Shown: positions 1 through 7,628 of the stretch, one piece after another | How the letters are laid out: every line of letters starts with the position of its first letter | Numbering within the stretch: position 1 is the first letter of the stretch | NCBI GenBank assembly: GCA_017883485.1 | Contig: JADGNM010000038.1 | Coordinates: 1-12,032, forward strand | From: Methanosarcina sp. | GTDB taxonomy: Archaea > Halobacteriota > Methanosarcinia > Methanosarcinales > Methanosarcinaceae | Length of the DNA: 12,032 nt | Reading direction: 5' to 3' | Notes under the pieces: model-generated | Told to the model about the DNA's origin: nothing | What the model saw: only the letters and a program-made list of their open reading frames with translations | Databases searched by the model: none | Position numbers and translations under genes: made by a program

Positions 1-98
1 CAACAATTAATGGAAACTAATTCAGATAAATATGCCCATTGAATCTTATGGAAGATGGCTATTGATGTTGTTTTACCCAGGCTGAATAGTTACATATT

Positions 99-110
99 AT
101 TATATATTTA
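99..110 (+). promoter_or_regulatory. Candidate TATA box for alaS
   Basis: An AT-rich TTATATATTTA-like box lies about 175 bases before the alaS start. If used, transcription would start near 132 and give an untranslated leader of about 150 nt; long leaders are common in Methanosarcina. Other AT-rich stretches (around 170-182) compete. Bases 1-98 hold no open frame of any length and nothing I recognise. Confidence 0.3.
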
Positions 111-271
111 GTCTCTGTTATGTAAGTTATTTATATTACTACAGCAACTTCGAATAAAAGATTGAATTATCATAATAATAGAGGCCTGGAAATTCCTTGA
201 AACGGTTGAGCTGGGGTTATTCTGCTTTTCTTTGTTTTTCAAATGCAGCAGGGTAGAGTAAACCCCACTCT

Positions 272-277
272 CCGGAG
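272..277 (+). promoter_or_regulatory. Shine-Dalgarno for alaS, decides the start
   Basis: CCGGAG at 272-277 puts a GGAG core eight bases before the ATG at 286. The in-frame GTG at 277 overlaps this core and so is unlikely to be the start. Confidence 0.6.
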
Positions 278-285
278 TGATTGTT

Positions 286-3090
286 ATGCTTGAAGATGAG
301 TATCAACTTGATTTTTTCAACAATAACGGGTTTGTCCGGAAGCAGTGTCAGACATGTGGCACGTTCTTCTGGACACGCGACCTTGATCGAAATACATGCG
401 GAGATGCTCCCTGCGATCCTTATTCTTTTATAGGGAGTCCGGTCTTTTCCAGGGAATTCGACATCTCGCAGATGCGTGAGTATTATTTATCCTTCTTTGA
501 GGCCAGAGGGCATACAAGGATTAAACGCTATCCTGTAATTGCCCGCTGGAGAAACGACATTTACCTGACCATTGCATCCATTGCGGACTTCCAGCCCTAC
601 GTTACATCCGGACTGGTACCCCCGCCTGCAAACCCACTTACGATCTCTCAGCCCTGCATCCGTTTAAACGACCTGGATTCCGTGGGCAGGAGCGGACGCC
701 ATCTTACAAACTTTGAGATGATGGCCCATCATGCTTTCAATAAAAGAGAGCACGAGATCTACTGGAAAGAACACACCCTGGAACTCTGCGACGAGCTTTT
801 GAATTCTCTAAAAGTAGATCCTTTTGCCGTAACCTATAAAGAAGCGCCGTGGGCAGGCGGAGGCAATGCCGGACCCTGTGTTGAGGTTATTGTAAATGGG
901 CTCGAGCTTGCTACTTTAGTCTTTATGGATCTGAAGACCGACAAAAACGGAGAAATCCTGATCAAAGGAGAGACCTACTCGAAGATGGACAACTACATCG
1001 TAGATACCGGATATGGGCTCGAGCGTTTTGTCTGGGCTTCAAAGGGTTCCCCAACAATCTATGATGCGCTGTTCCCGGGTATAGTACACGAACTCATGGG
1101 ACTTGCAGGGCTTGAACATGAACTGGACAATTCCGAGTATGCAAATATCCTGGCCCAGAACGCACGGCTTGCAGGGCTTATGGACGTCAGCGAGAAGTCA
1201 AACCTGCTGGAGCTCCGGAAAAAAGTTGCCTCAAGCATCGGAATGACTGTAGAAAAGCTCTCGTCAATCATGGAACCCGTAGAAAAGGTCTATGCGATAA
1301 CCGACCATACACGCTGTCTGACTTTCATGCTTGGGGACGGAGTCATCCCGTCTAATGTCAAGGCAGGATACCTTGCGCGGCTTGTCCTCAGGAGAACCTT
1401 GCGCATGATGAATGATCTTGACATCCGGATCCCACTCTCCGAGATTGTAGAGATGCACATAAAGCATATGCCCGAGTATCCTGAGTTCAGGCAAAATTTT
1501 GCCGTAATACAGGACATTCTGGAGTCTGAAGAAGAGAAATTCAACACTACAATGGAAAGAGGCCGCAGGATTATTCAGAAACTTGCATCTCACTATAAGA
1601 AAGAAGGGGAAAAGATTCCGCTGTCTCAATTAACCGAACTCTATGATTCCCATGGAATCCCGCCGGAGATGGCAAAGGAAGTAGCTTCCGAAATAGGGGT
1701 TGGAGTAGAGTTACCCGATAATTTCTATTCTATTGTTGGTGAACTGCATAACAGGGCAGAAGAAAAAGAAACGGAAGTTATTCCGTTTGCGGACCGACTT
1801 AAGCACCTTCCAAAGACAAAGCGCAGCTTCTACGATGAACCTACTCGTCTTGAATTCGAAGCTGTAGTCCTCGATGTCTTTGACAACCATATAGTGCTGG
1901 ACAGCACCTTTTTCTATGCCGAAGGCGGAGGGCAGCCTTCGGATACCGGAACAATTACCGCAGGATATGCCGTTTACAAGGTAGTTGACGTCCAGGTCTA
2001 CAATGGCGTAATTGTGCATACCGTGGAAAACTCGGATGGGCACATTGAGATCAGCAAAGGCGATATCACCACGGGAAAAGTGGATGAGGAGCGCAGGATG
2101 GCCCTTGCCAGGCACCATACCGCAACCCATATTGTAAACGATGCAGCCAGGAAAGTCCTTGGAAAGCATATCTGGCAGGCCGGAGCCCAGAAATTTGAAG
2201 ACCGTTCGAGGATTGACCTTTCGCACTACAAACATATCTCTCCTGATGAACTGAGGCAAATCGAGCTCCTGGCCAACCGCATAGTTATGGAAAACACGCG
2301 TGTGGTTACGGAATGGATGCCAAGGACCGAAGCCGAACAGATGTATGGGTTTAGACTATACCAGGGCGGAGTGCCTCCGGGAGAGAAAATCAGGATTGTA
2401 AAAGTGGGAGGCGATGTCGAAGCCTGCGGAGGTACCCACTGCCTCAGTACAGGGCTGGTAGGCCCGATCAAGATGCTGAAAACCGAAAGGATTCAGGACG
2501 GCGTTGAGAGGATCGAGTTTTCAGCCGGGGTCGCAGCCGTGCGCGCAGCACAAAAGATGGAGTCTCTACTTAATGATTCTGCAAAGATCCTGAGTGTGCC
2601 TCCAGAGCATCTCCCAACAAGTGTCGAGCGTTTCTTTGATGAATGGAAAGACCTAAAGAAAGAAAACGAGAGGCTCAAGGAAGAAATCGCCCGCACCAGG
2701 GTCTACAGGATGCTGGAAGATGCTTTTGAGATTGCTGACTTCAAGGTTATTGCCGAGTTTATTCCAGGGGCTGATTCCCTCGAGCTCCAGAAAACTGCTA
2801 CCGAACTCCTGAAACACGAAGAAGTGGTAGCTCTCCTTGTAAGTGACTTTGAAGGAGTAAAGGTCGTAACAGCAGCCGGAGCAGAAGCCATAAAGCATGG
2901 AATCAATGCCGGCAGCCTTGTCCGTGAGATATCGAAAGTTGTCAGCGGAGGCGGAGGAGGAAAGCCCTCACTTGCAATGGGCGGCGGAACCGACCCTACA
3001 AGAATCCAGGAATCCCTTGCCTGCGGAATTGAGCTTGTAAAAGAAGTGCTGTGCAAGGAAACACTTCAAGAAGCTTGCAAGGAAGCCTGA
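286..3090 (+). CDS. alaS: Alanyl-tRNA synthetase, archaeal type
   Basis: Charges tRNA-Ala with alanine and hydrolyses mischarged Ser/Gly-tRNA-Ala in the cytoplasm. About 934 residues from the ATG at 286, a usual length for archaeal AlaRS. The N-terminus carries a CxxC then CGDAPC cysteine cluster (residues about 21-43), typical of archaeal enzymes and probably zinc-binding. The class II catalytic core follows (about 55-250), with ARWRNDIYLTIASIADFQPY, GGGNAGPC and DTGYGLERF. The editing domain shows HHTATH near residue 610 and CGGTHC near 714, the HxxxH plus CxxxH metal site. A coiled coil is followed by the DHHA1-type glycine-rich tail SGGGGGKPSLAMGGG. No catalytic residue seems missing. It appears monocistronic, with a terminator shared with the convergent gene. 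Identification is very secure; the start choice is slightly less so because GTG 277 is also in frame. Confidence 0.97.
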   Translation: MLEDEYQLDFFNNNGFVRKQCQTCGTFFWTRDLDRNTCGDAPCDPYSFIGSPVFSREFDISQMREYYLSFFEARGHTRIKRYPVIARWRNDIYLTIASIADFQPYVTSGLVPPPANPLTISQPCIRLNDLDSVGRSGRHLTNFEMMAHHAFNKREHEIYWKEHTLELCDELLNSLKVDPFAVTYKEAPWAGGGNAGPCVEVIVNGLELATLVFMDLKTDKNGEILIKGETYSKMDNYIVDTGYGLERFVWASKGSPTIYDALFPGIVHELMGLAGLEHELDNSEYANILAQNARLAGLMDVSEKSNLLELRKKVASSIGMTVEKLSSIMEPVEKVYAITDHTRCLTFMLGDGVIPSNVKAGYLARLVLRRTLRMMNDLDIRIPLSEIVEMHIKHMPEYPEFRQNFAVIQDILESEEEKFNTTMERGRRIIQKLASHYKKEGEKIPLSQLTELYDSHGIPPEMAKEVASEIGVGVELPDNFYSIVGELHNRAEEKETEVIPFADRLKHLPKTKRSFYDEPTRLEFEAVVLDVFDNHIVLDSTFFYAEGGGQPSDTGTITAGYAVYKVVDVQVYNGVIVHTVENSDGHIEISKGDITTGKVDEERRMALARHHTATHIVNDAARKVLGKHIWQAGAQKFEDRSRIDLSHYKHISPDELRQIELLANRIVMENTRVVTEWMPRTEAEQMYGFRLYQGGVPPGEKIRIVKVGGDVEACGGTHCLSTGLVGPIKMLKTERIQDGVERIEFSAGVAAVRAAQKMESLLNDSAKILSVPPEHLPTSVERFFDEWKDLKKENERLKEEIARTRVYRMLEDAFEIADFKVIAEFIPGADSLELQKTATELLKHEEVVALLVSDFEGVKVVTAAGAEAIKHGINAGSLVREISKVVSGGGGGKPSLAMGGGTDPTRIQESLACGIELVKEVLCKETLQEACKEA

Positions 3091-3170
3091 AATAAAAATA
3101 GAATGAGCTATAGACTGAGACTGTGGTCAAAAATTGAGACTTTTATCAAAACTATAATTAAAAATCGACA

Positions 3171-3194
3171 CCGGGTTTTTAAAGCCCGGATTTT
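3171..3194. terminator. Bidirectional terminator between convergent genes
   Basis: CCGGG at 3171-3175 pairs with CCCGG at 3185-3189 around a T/A-rich loop that can extend the stem, followed by ATTTTT on the plus strand. The minus strand also reaches a T-run after the stem. It sits in the 112-base gap between the convergent alaS and methyltransferase genes, so it can serve both. Confidence 0.65.
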
Positions 3195-3202
3195 TACCTT
3201 TT

Positions 3203-4243
3203 CTAGTCATTAAAGAGTACTTCACAGAGGATTGCAATGTCGTTTTTCACAAAGAGATGTACTGTCTTTTTTCCTTCAAGGCCTTTTTCAACCTCATTTC
3301 GCACTTCCCAGTAATCTTCGGGTTTTACACCGGCCCTTAGCACGACGTTCCCTACATTTCTGTCTTTAAGGAATTTATTGATCTCCTTTGGCTCAAAGGG
3401 GCAGACTCTTAAGACCAGATAATGGTGCTTGATCATGGACTGCTTTATCAGGGCATCCGAGGTCAATAAAAGCCTTTTTTTATCGACTTTGAAAAGCTCG
3501 AAAGCTCCCATAATGGGCCCTGCGATCCCGATCATCGATTCCACCAGTTCAGGCAGCAATCCTGCTGCAACGACCGAGGGTTCGGGTTCATAGGCACATA
3601 GTTTCATTTTCTCAGTTTCCCTTATTTGCGGGAGCAGTCCGTGCTTTGAAACCAGCCCTTCGCATGCGGGAAGAGCTACAGCCAGCCTATCATGCTGCTT
3701 CAGCCAGCCGAAGTACAGGGTCAGGCGGTTGAGCTGCCCGTCTAAGGAGATATATTCCTTTTCGCAGTCAAATGGAATTCTTTCAGGCGGCATCTGGGGC
3801 GGAGCTTCAAAAGCGAAATTTCCGGTCTTTTCCCCATAAGCGGAAAGCACATTCGGAATGCCCGGTTCCAGGCTTGAGACCTGCCTTTCGACTTCTTCTG
3901 CCGGGCGGAACGGATCTGAAAATACGACATCAACTGCCGGGATCTGCTCTATCACTTTCGGGTCAAGGGCATCTCCGCAGATGAATTTTACATTGTTAAG
4001 CCCGTACATCTCACAGTTTTGTTTTGCATACTCAATTTTTTTGGGGTCGATTTCCACAGCATAAGCAAACTCGCACTGCTGTGCGAAAAAGACAGTCTGC
4101 CCGCCTATTCCGCAGCTAATGTCAGCCAGAGTTTTACATCTCAGGCGCTGCGCCCTGTAGCGGGCAATAGGCTCAGGGGTTGCAAAGCGCAGGCTTTCCT
4201 TATCCCCATGCAGGGGCATCTCAAATTGTTTTTTCCGTGCCAC
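3203..4243 (-). CDS. Class I SAM-dependent methyltransferase with THUMP-like C-terminal domain
   Basis: Predicted S-adenosylmethionine-dependent methyltransferase, probably acting on RNA; the substrate is not known to me. The Rossmann core has motif I DISCGIGGQT (residues 41-50), an acidic loop VEID (63-66) that would hold the SAM ribose, GDALDP (90-95) and a motif IV-like SDPFRPAEE (109-117). The last 70 or so residues (from about 272, ending ILCEVLF) resemble the small THUMP-like domain found at the end of such proteins, with a RAGVKPEDYWEVRNE stretch. The annotated start is GTG at 4243; an ATG nine codons in (4219) is a real alternative, and neither has a strong Shine-Dalgarno. It lies downstream of the ubiB-like gene on the same strand but 281 bases away with a repeat between, so co-transcription is doubtful. 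The fold is secure, the substrate is not. Confidence 0.85.
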   Translation of the reverse strand: MARKKQFEMPLHGDKESLRFATPEPIARYRAQRLRCKTLADISCGIGGQTVFFAQQCEFAYAVEIDPKKIEYAKQNCEMYGLNNVKFICGDALDPKVIEQIPAVDVVFSDPFRPAEEVERQVSSLEPGIPNVLSAYGEKTGNFAFEAPPQMPPERIPFDCEKEYISLDGQLNRLTLYFGWLKQHDRLAVALPACEGLVSKHGLLPQIRETEKMKLCAYEPEPSVVAAGLLPELVESMIGIAGPIMGAFELFKVDKKRLLLTSDALIKQSMIKHHYLVLRVCPFEPKEINKFLKDRNVGNVVLRAGVKPEDYWEVRNEVEKGLEGKKTVHLFVKNDIAILCEVLFND

Positions 4244-4346
4244 GTAAATCAGGAAATAGTAGATAGTTTATGGGATTTAAAGGCAACTGAAAAGGAGTGA
4301 GTAAACTGCATCCTTAACCGATGAGAAATGAGATCTGGCTACAAAA

Positions 4347-4358
4347 TTCAATATATAG
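4347..4358 (-). promoter_or_regulatory. Candidate TATA box for the methyltransferase gene
   Basis: On the minus strand GCTATATATTGAAT lies about 105 bases before the GTG start, predicting transcription from near 4325 and a leader of about 80 nt. Weak evidence: AT-rich boxes are common here. Apart from this and the E-element pieces, 4244-4524 holds nothing I recognise. Confidence 0.25.
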
Positions 4359-4421
4359 CTAAGTTCTGGGGCAAAATAGCCGCAGAAAACTGGGAAAGCA
4401 CGGATGATCTGTATTTTTTTA

Positions 4422-4446
4422 ATTAGTACGCTTGAGTGAGCAAACC
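4422..4446 (-). repeat. Degenerate fragment of the E element
   Basis: TTAGTACGCTTGAGTGAGC resembles the first bases of the E1 copy just downstream (TTAGTCCTCTTGAGCGAGC) with three differences. It is in the same orientation and ends about 13 bases before E1 begins. Likely a decayed partial copy. Confidence 0.45.
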
Positions 4447-4458
4447 TGAACAAATTAA

Positions 4459-4527
4459 ATTAGTCCTCTTGAGCGAGCGAAGCGAGTGAAAAGGACAGCG
4501 GGCTCCCGAATCGCAATTCGGGCGTCA
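4459..4527 (-). repeat. E element copy 1 (multi-hairpin repeat)
   Basis: Contains the terminal stem GTCCT / AGGAC (4463-4467 with 4491-4495) around a GAGCGAGCGAAGCGAG core. A perfect 7-bp hairpin follows, CCCGAAT-CGCA-ATTCGGG at 4505-4522. It is inverted relative to copies 2 to 4. The hairpin lies two bases past the ubiB-like stop codon (4525-4527) on the minus strand, so it may act as that gene's 3' end or terminator. It lacks the GCAGAG hairpin module seen in copies 3 and 4. Confidence 0.75.
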
Positions 4528-6195
4528 GACCCTACCTGTCCTGAGCATATTATACACAAGCCACATCCCAAAGATACTGGCAACCATGAAACCGAGCGAG
4601 CCAATAAAAGGTACCAGAGGATAGACATTTGTCTGAATAATGAAAGACGAAGCAATGATTATGGCAGAGACAATCAAACTGAAAGATAAACGATTACTTG
4701 CAATATTTATTTCGTATATTAAACGGTTGCCTTCCTCCGATTCAAACTTAATGTTTATACAACCATTTTCAGCATTATCAAGTATATGTGATATTTTGGT
4801 CGGGGCTTTCTGGAACAGGCGTGACCAACTTAAAAGGTTGCTGGAGGTTTTGCGAGCCAGATTTTGAGGATAATAACGAGCACTAATTTCTTTTGCCGCA
4901 CAACTCTCGATAAGCTCGGTTAAGTTGAAATTGGCATCAATTACCAGTGTAAATCCTTCAACAGCCACTATACCTCTTACCAATAAGGCTATATTATGGG
5001 GTACCGTAACTTGATGCTCTCTCAAAATACCTATCAACTCTTCAATTACTTTAGAAGCATCAATATTCTTCGGAGCCTTACCATAGTATTTAGAGCGGAA
5101 GTATTCAATATCGGCTTTCAAGGATCTTATGTCTACCTGATAATTTATACAACCCATAGCTCGGGATATTTCTACTAAGAGTGCACTATCTCCTTTAACT
5201 AAAGCCGTAAGTCCATCCATGAACATATCTCTCATTTCTGAGGAAAGATGACCTGTCATCCCAAAGTCAAGAAATGCCACGCTTCCGTCTTTCATTATGA
5301 GTACGTTTCCAGGATGCAGGTCGGCGTGGAAAATGCCGTCATCAAAAACCTGCTGCATGAACGCTTCTCCCACGACAAAAGCTATTTTGCTTCTGTCAAA
5401 CCCCTGCTTTTCAAGCAAATCCACACGACTGGCTTTTACCCCTTCAATGAATTCCAGGGTCAGCACTCGTTTGCTTGTGTAATTCCAATAAACTTTTGGA
5501 ATATGAACTTGCATGTTGTCCCTGAAGTTGTATGCAAAACGGTCTGTGTTCCACCCCTCATGAGTATAATCTATTTCTTCAAGAATGCTGCGGGATAACT
5601 CATCAACAATTTCAACCGGTCTGTACAGCCTTGCCTCAGGTATGTGTTCGTCGATTAGTTTGGCCATACTGTACATGATATCCAGATCCGATTCTATTAC
5701 TTCTTTAATACCGGGACGCTGGACCTTAACAACAACATTTTCACCATTTTTTAACTTTGCCCGGTGTACCTGTCCAATAGAGGCACAGGCAAGTGGTTTC
5801 TTATCGAATTCATCGAATAATTCCGCAATGGGATGCCGGAGTTCTTCCCGAATAATTACCTCAACTTCATCAAAATCAAAATGAGGCACATCATCCTGAA
5901 GTTTTGAAAACTCTTTGGCATATGCCGGGGGAACGATGTCATGCCTCATGCTCAACAGCTGACCTAACTTGATGTAAGTAGTTCCCAGTTCTTCAAGCAC
6001 CATACGTACTCGAACCGGTTTTGGGGTGTTGATATGTTCTACTTTTTGTTTCTTAATGAAACTGAAAGTTAAGTCCCTAAAACTGGTCAAACCGATCCGT
6101 TCAACAATGTATCCGAACCCGTATTTTTGGAGAACCTCAATTATCTGACCATACCTTTTCAACATTGAGTAACGACGAAGTCTTTTATGCATCAT
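4525..6195 (-). CDS. AarF/ABC1/UbiB-family atypical kinase, membrane anchored
   Basis: Member of the UbiB/ADCK family, protein-kinase-like ATPases tied to isoprenoid quinone biosynthesis in bacteria and mitochondria. Methanosarcina uses methanophenazine instead of a quinone, so a role in that or other prenyl-lipid metabolism is only inference. 556 residues, usual for the family. It shows the diagnostic KLGQ (76-79), the alanine-rich loop ACASIGQVHRA (136-146) that replaces the glycine loop, VVVKVQRPG with the VAIK-like lysine near 157, EEIDYTHEG (206-214), the catalytic HADLHPGN (290-297) and DFG (310-312). Two hydrophobic helices occupy about 500-550, so it is anchored at the membrane by its C-terminus. 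ATG at 6195 is chosen; Met 12 (MLKRYGQII) is a plausible internal start. The gene is flanked by inverted E elements at both ends. Confidence 0.93.
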   Translation of the reverse strand: MMHKRLRRYSMLKRYGQIIEVLQKYGFGYIVERIGLTSFRDLTFSFIKKQKVEHINTPKPVRVRMVLEELGTTYIKLGQLLSMRHDIVPPAYAKEFSKLQDDVPHFDFDEVEVIIREELRHPIAELFDEFDKKPLACASIGQVHRAKLKNGENVVVKVQRPGIKEVIESDLDIMYSMAKLIDEHIPEARLYRPVEIVDELSRSILEEIDYTHEGWNTDRFAYNFRDNMQVHIPKVYWNYTSKRVLTLEFIEGVKASRVDLLEKQGFDRSKIAFVVGEAFMQQVFDDGIFHADLHPGNVLIMKDGSVAFLDFGMTGHLSSEMRDMFMDGLTALVKGDSALLVEISRAMGCINYQVDIRSLKADIEYFRSKYYGKAPKNIDASKVIEELIGILREHQVTVPHNIALLVRGIVAVEGFTLVIDANFNLTELIESCAAKEISARYYPQNLARKTSSNLLSWSRLFQKAPTKISHILDNAENGCINIKFESEEGNRLIYEINIASNRLSFSLIVSAIIIASSFIIQTNVYPLVPFIGSLGFMVASIFGMWLVYNMLRTGRV

Positions 6196-6244
6196 ACCAT
6201 GCCCCGCCTTTTATCACGAGCGTGGAAAAAAAGGCAAGCGGGAT

Positions 6245-6260
6245 CATAAATATATAAGTG
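6245..6260 (-). promoter_or_regulatory. Candidate TATA box for the ubiB-like gene
   Basis: The minus strand reads CACTTATATATTTATG, a good archaeal TATA box 52-60 bases before the start at 6195. It predicts transcription from near 6222 and a short leader of under 30 nt. Confidence 0.5.
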
Positions 6261-6361
6261 ATCCCCCGTAAAAAATTAAAGAACATAATTCTTTAAAGGT
6301 CAAACATGTATAAAAGTTTAATTAAGTTATAAATTTATAAGCGTCTCAAAATTCAAAAACA

Positions 6362-6441
6362 GCCGAGTTTCGCTTCCCGAGTTCCGCTTCGGGAGCACGA
6401 GGTCCTTTTCGGTCGCTACGCTCCCTCAAGAGGACTAATTT
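6362..6441 (+). repeat. E element copy 2
   Basis: Begins with two tandem copies of a CCGAGTTYCGCTTC unit. The second makes the CCGAG/TTCGGG hairpin, then GGTCCTTTTC, the TCGCT core and AAGAGGACTAATTT. It shares the GTCCT/AGGAC closing stem with copy 1 but is inverted to it, so the pair brackets the ubiB-like gene. Compared with copy 4 it lacks the middle GCAGAG hairpin, exactly between two GTCCnTTTC direct repeats. Confidence 0.75.
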
Positions 6442-6476
6442 ATAGTACACCTTTGTAACTCTATTCTTATTTTTAG

Positions 6477-6611
6477 GCCGCCGCCAGTGTAGCTTATAGA
6501 ACTTATCCATACAGCCATTTTTCTTTTGCTTATGTAATAGGAATCATAGCAACATTATCAGTAGCTTTAACGGAGCTTGTCACGCACGTAGTGCGGCTTT
6601 ACCTTAAATAA
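6477..6611 (+). pseudogene. Possible C-terminal remnant of a small membrane protein
   Basis: A 44-codon open stretch after a TAG (6474-6476), ending in TAA at 6609-6611. It contains a convincing hydrophobic helix, FAYVIGIIATLSVALTEL, then basic THVVRLYLK. There is no ATG, GTG or TTG before the helix, so as it stands it cannot be a normal gene. It may be the tail of a membrane protein whose front was lost next to E copy 2. Family not recognised. The rest of 6196-6801 holds only the ubiB promoter, E copy 2 and AT-rich sequence. Confidence 0.3.
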
Positions 6612-6765
6612 AAATAAATGTAGAAAAGAGAATTGTCAATATGCCGGGTTTTAAAAACTGAAAAATTCACTGAGTTTTATGTGCAAAAAGTCTTTAATGC
6701 GTTTTTTGCTTTTTAGAGAGGTTAGATCTTTCAAGACTTCTGGATTATAAGTAATTAATAGTAAC

Positions 6766-6783
6766 GTATAAGTCCTTATAACT
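6766..6783 (+). promoter_or_regulatory. Candidate TATA region for the orphan antitoxin
   Basis: CGTATAAGTCCTTATAAC lies about 20-36 bases before the ATG at 6802. There is no Shine-Dalgarno before that ATG, so a leaderless or very short-leader transcript would fit. Another box at 6743-6752 (GGATTATAAG) is an alternative. Confidence 0.3.
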
Positions 6784-6801
6784 TTAATAATTAAAAAGAT
6801 T

Positions 6802-6993
6802 ATGAATGAACTGACAACAATTCCAGTGACAAAAGATGTAAGAGACAGATTAAAACAGTATGGTATGAAAGGGAAAACCTACAATGACATTATCAAGCGC
6901 TTAATGGATGAAGTTGATTATGAATCATTCATGGAGCGCCAGTACAAAAAATTTGAAGAGAAAGATAAATTTGTGAGACCGGATGAAGTCTGA
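6802..6993 (+). CDS. Orphan VapB/RelB-like antitoxin
   Basis: 63 residues. TTIPVTKDVRDRLKQYGMKG then TYNDIIKRLMDEVDY is the short N-terminal DNA-binding pattern of small archaeal antitoxins (VapB/DUF7557-like), followed by a charged tail, FEEKDKFVRPDEV, that would wrap the toxin. It is a relative of the antitoxin at 7948 by the shared pattern of a beta strand, an RLK-type helix and a YN(D/S)(I/V)(I/V)KRL helix. An ATG at 6983 overlaps the stop codon in the way a toxin start usually does, but within a few codons the sequence becomes E element copy 3, so the toxin seems gone. It may still repress its own promoter or act on a toxin elsewhere. The short length and lack of Shine-Dalgarno lower certainty. 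Confidence 0.7.
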   Translation: MNELTTIPVTKDVRDRLKQYGMKGKTYNDIIKRLMDEVDYESFMERQYKKFEEKDKFVRPDEV

Positions 6994-6998
6994 TTATT

Positions 6999-7069
6999 TT
7001 TCGGCAGAGTTGCGGCTCTGCAGTGCGCTGTCCGTTTCGCTCATTTCGCTCGCTCAAGCAGACTACATT
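6999..7069 (+). repeat. E element copy 3 (partial)
   Basis: Carries the hairpin GCAGAG-TTGCGG-CTCTGC, then AGTGCGCTGTCCGTTTC and the TTCGCTCGCTCAAGCAGACTA end, closely matching copy 4, but has no CCGAG/TTCGGG module at its left. The closing stem GTCCG/CAGAC has one mismatch. It begins within about six bases of the antitoxin stop. Confidence 0.75.
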
Positions 7070-7108
7070 TTTCAAAATTTCCATAAACAGGTAACTGTTA
7101 GAGAGAAA

Positions 7109-7628
7109 TTACAGAAGCAGCAAAAAGAGAGATGCAGGCACTGTGGCATATTTACCGCTGAGATCAAATTTGTCTTTTGAAATGAGTACCCGCTCTCAAA
7201 TGAAGTCAGGCCCCTGTAATCGCTGCTGTTTATCCGGTTCTGGTATTTTAGTTCGATTCCGAGCAGTTTGTTTCCATTTTCCTTGAGTACGAAATCGACT
7301 TCTTTTTTGCCGCCGTCTGTTTTAATATAAAAGATGTGGTCGTGGGGAGAGAATACATCGCCTGGATGCTTTTCGTACATGTAACGCACTAGATTAGAGT
7401 GGATTACGGATTCCACGAGTTTGCTTCTGGTATCGGGGCTGCTGAGGTAGAGATTTGAGGATTCGAAGTAGTCTGTCAGGCCTGTGGCCCAGGTGCGAAG
7501 AGCATGGAAGATGAAGGGGTCCTGGAAGTAGATTTTTTTCTCCTTTTTGAAACTGGCATTTTTCTTCGGAAGATCCAGGGGTAGAGCACGTTCAGGACAA
7601 AGGAGCCTTCAAGGGCTGAGCACCAGGG
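7109..7628 (-). pseudogene. C-terminal remnant of a DUF4143-type AAA ATPase, frameshifted
   Basis: Family members are AAA_14 ATPases of about 400-450 residues with a C-terminal DUF4143 nuclease-like domain. Only the last 170 or so residues remain. Reading down the minus strand gives SALEGSFVLNVLYP, then (after a shift) LDLPKKNASFKKEKKIYFQ and DPFIFHALRTW. The nuclease-like core EVDFVLKENGNKLLGIELKY follows. After a second shift comes the family-typical end VLISKDKFDLSGKYATVPAS plus a leucine run, with a TAA at 7109-7111. The shifts fall in a run of four G at 7578-7581 and three C at 7189-7191 on the plus strand; each is healed by one extra base. The front ends where R element copy A begins. 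The ATG at 7416 is only an internal Met. Not functional as it stands. Confidence 0.8.

Noticed and set aside
277..285. GTG start for alaS giving three more residues
   Set aside because: The GTG overlaps the GGAG core, whereas the ATG at 286 has ideal spacing from it, and the MLEDEYQL-type beginning suits archaeal AlaRS.
1059..3056. Several minus-strand frames of 60-180 codons inside alaS
   Set aside because: They lie opposite an unmistakable gene, have low-complexity serine/proline or phenylalanine-rich translations, and have no ribosome sites.
6983..7180. Plus-strand frame MKSDYFSAELRL after the antitoxin
   Set aside because: All but its first codons is E element copy 3 and antisense of the DUF4143 remnant. 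A very similar translation (SAELRLCSALSVS) appears in E copy 4 for the same reason.
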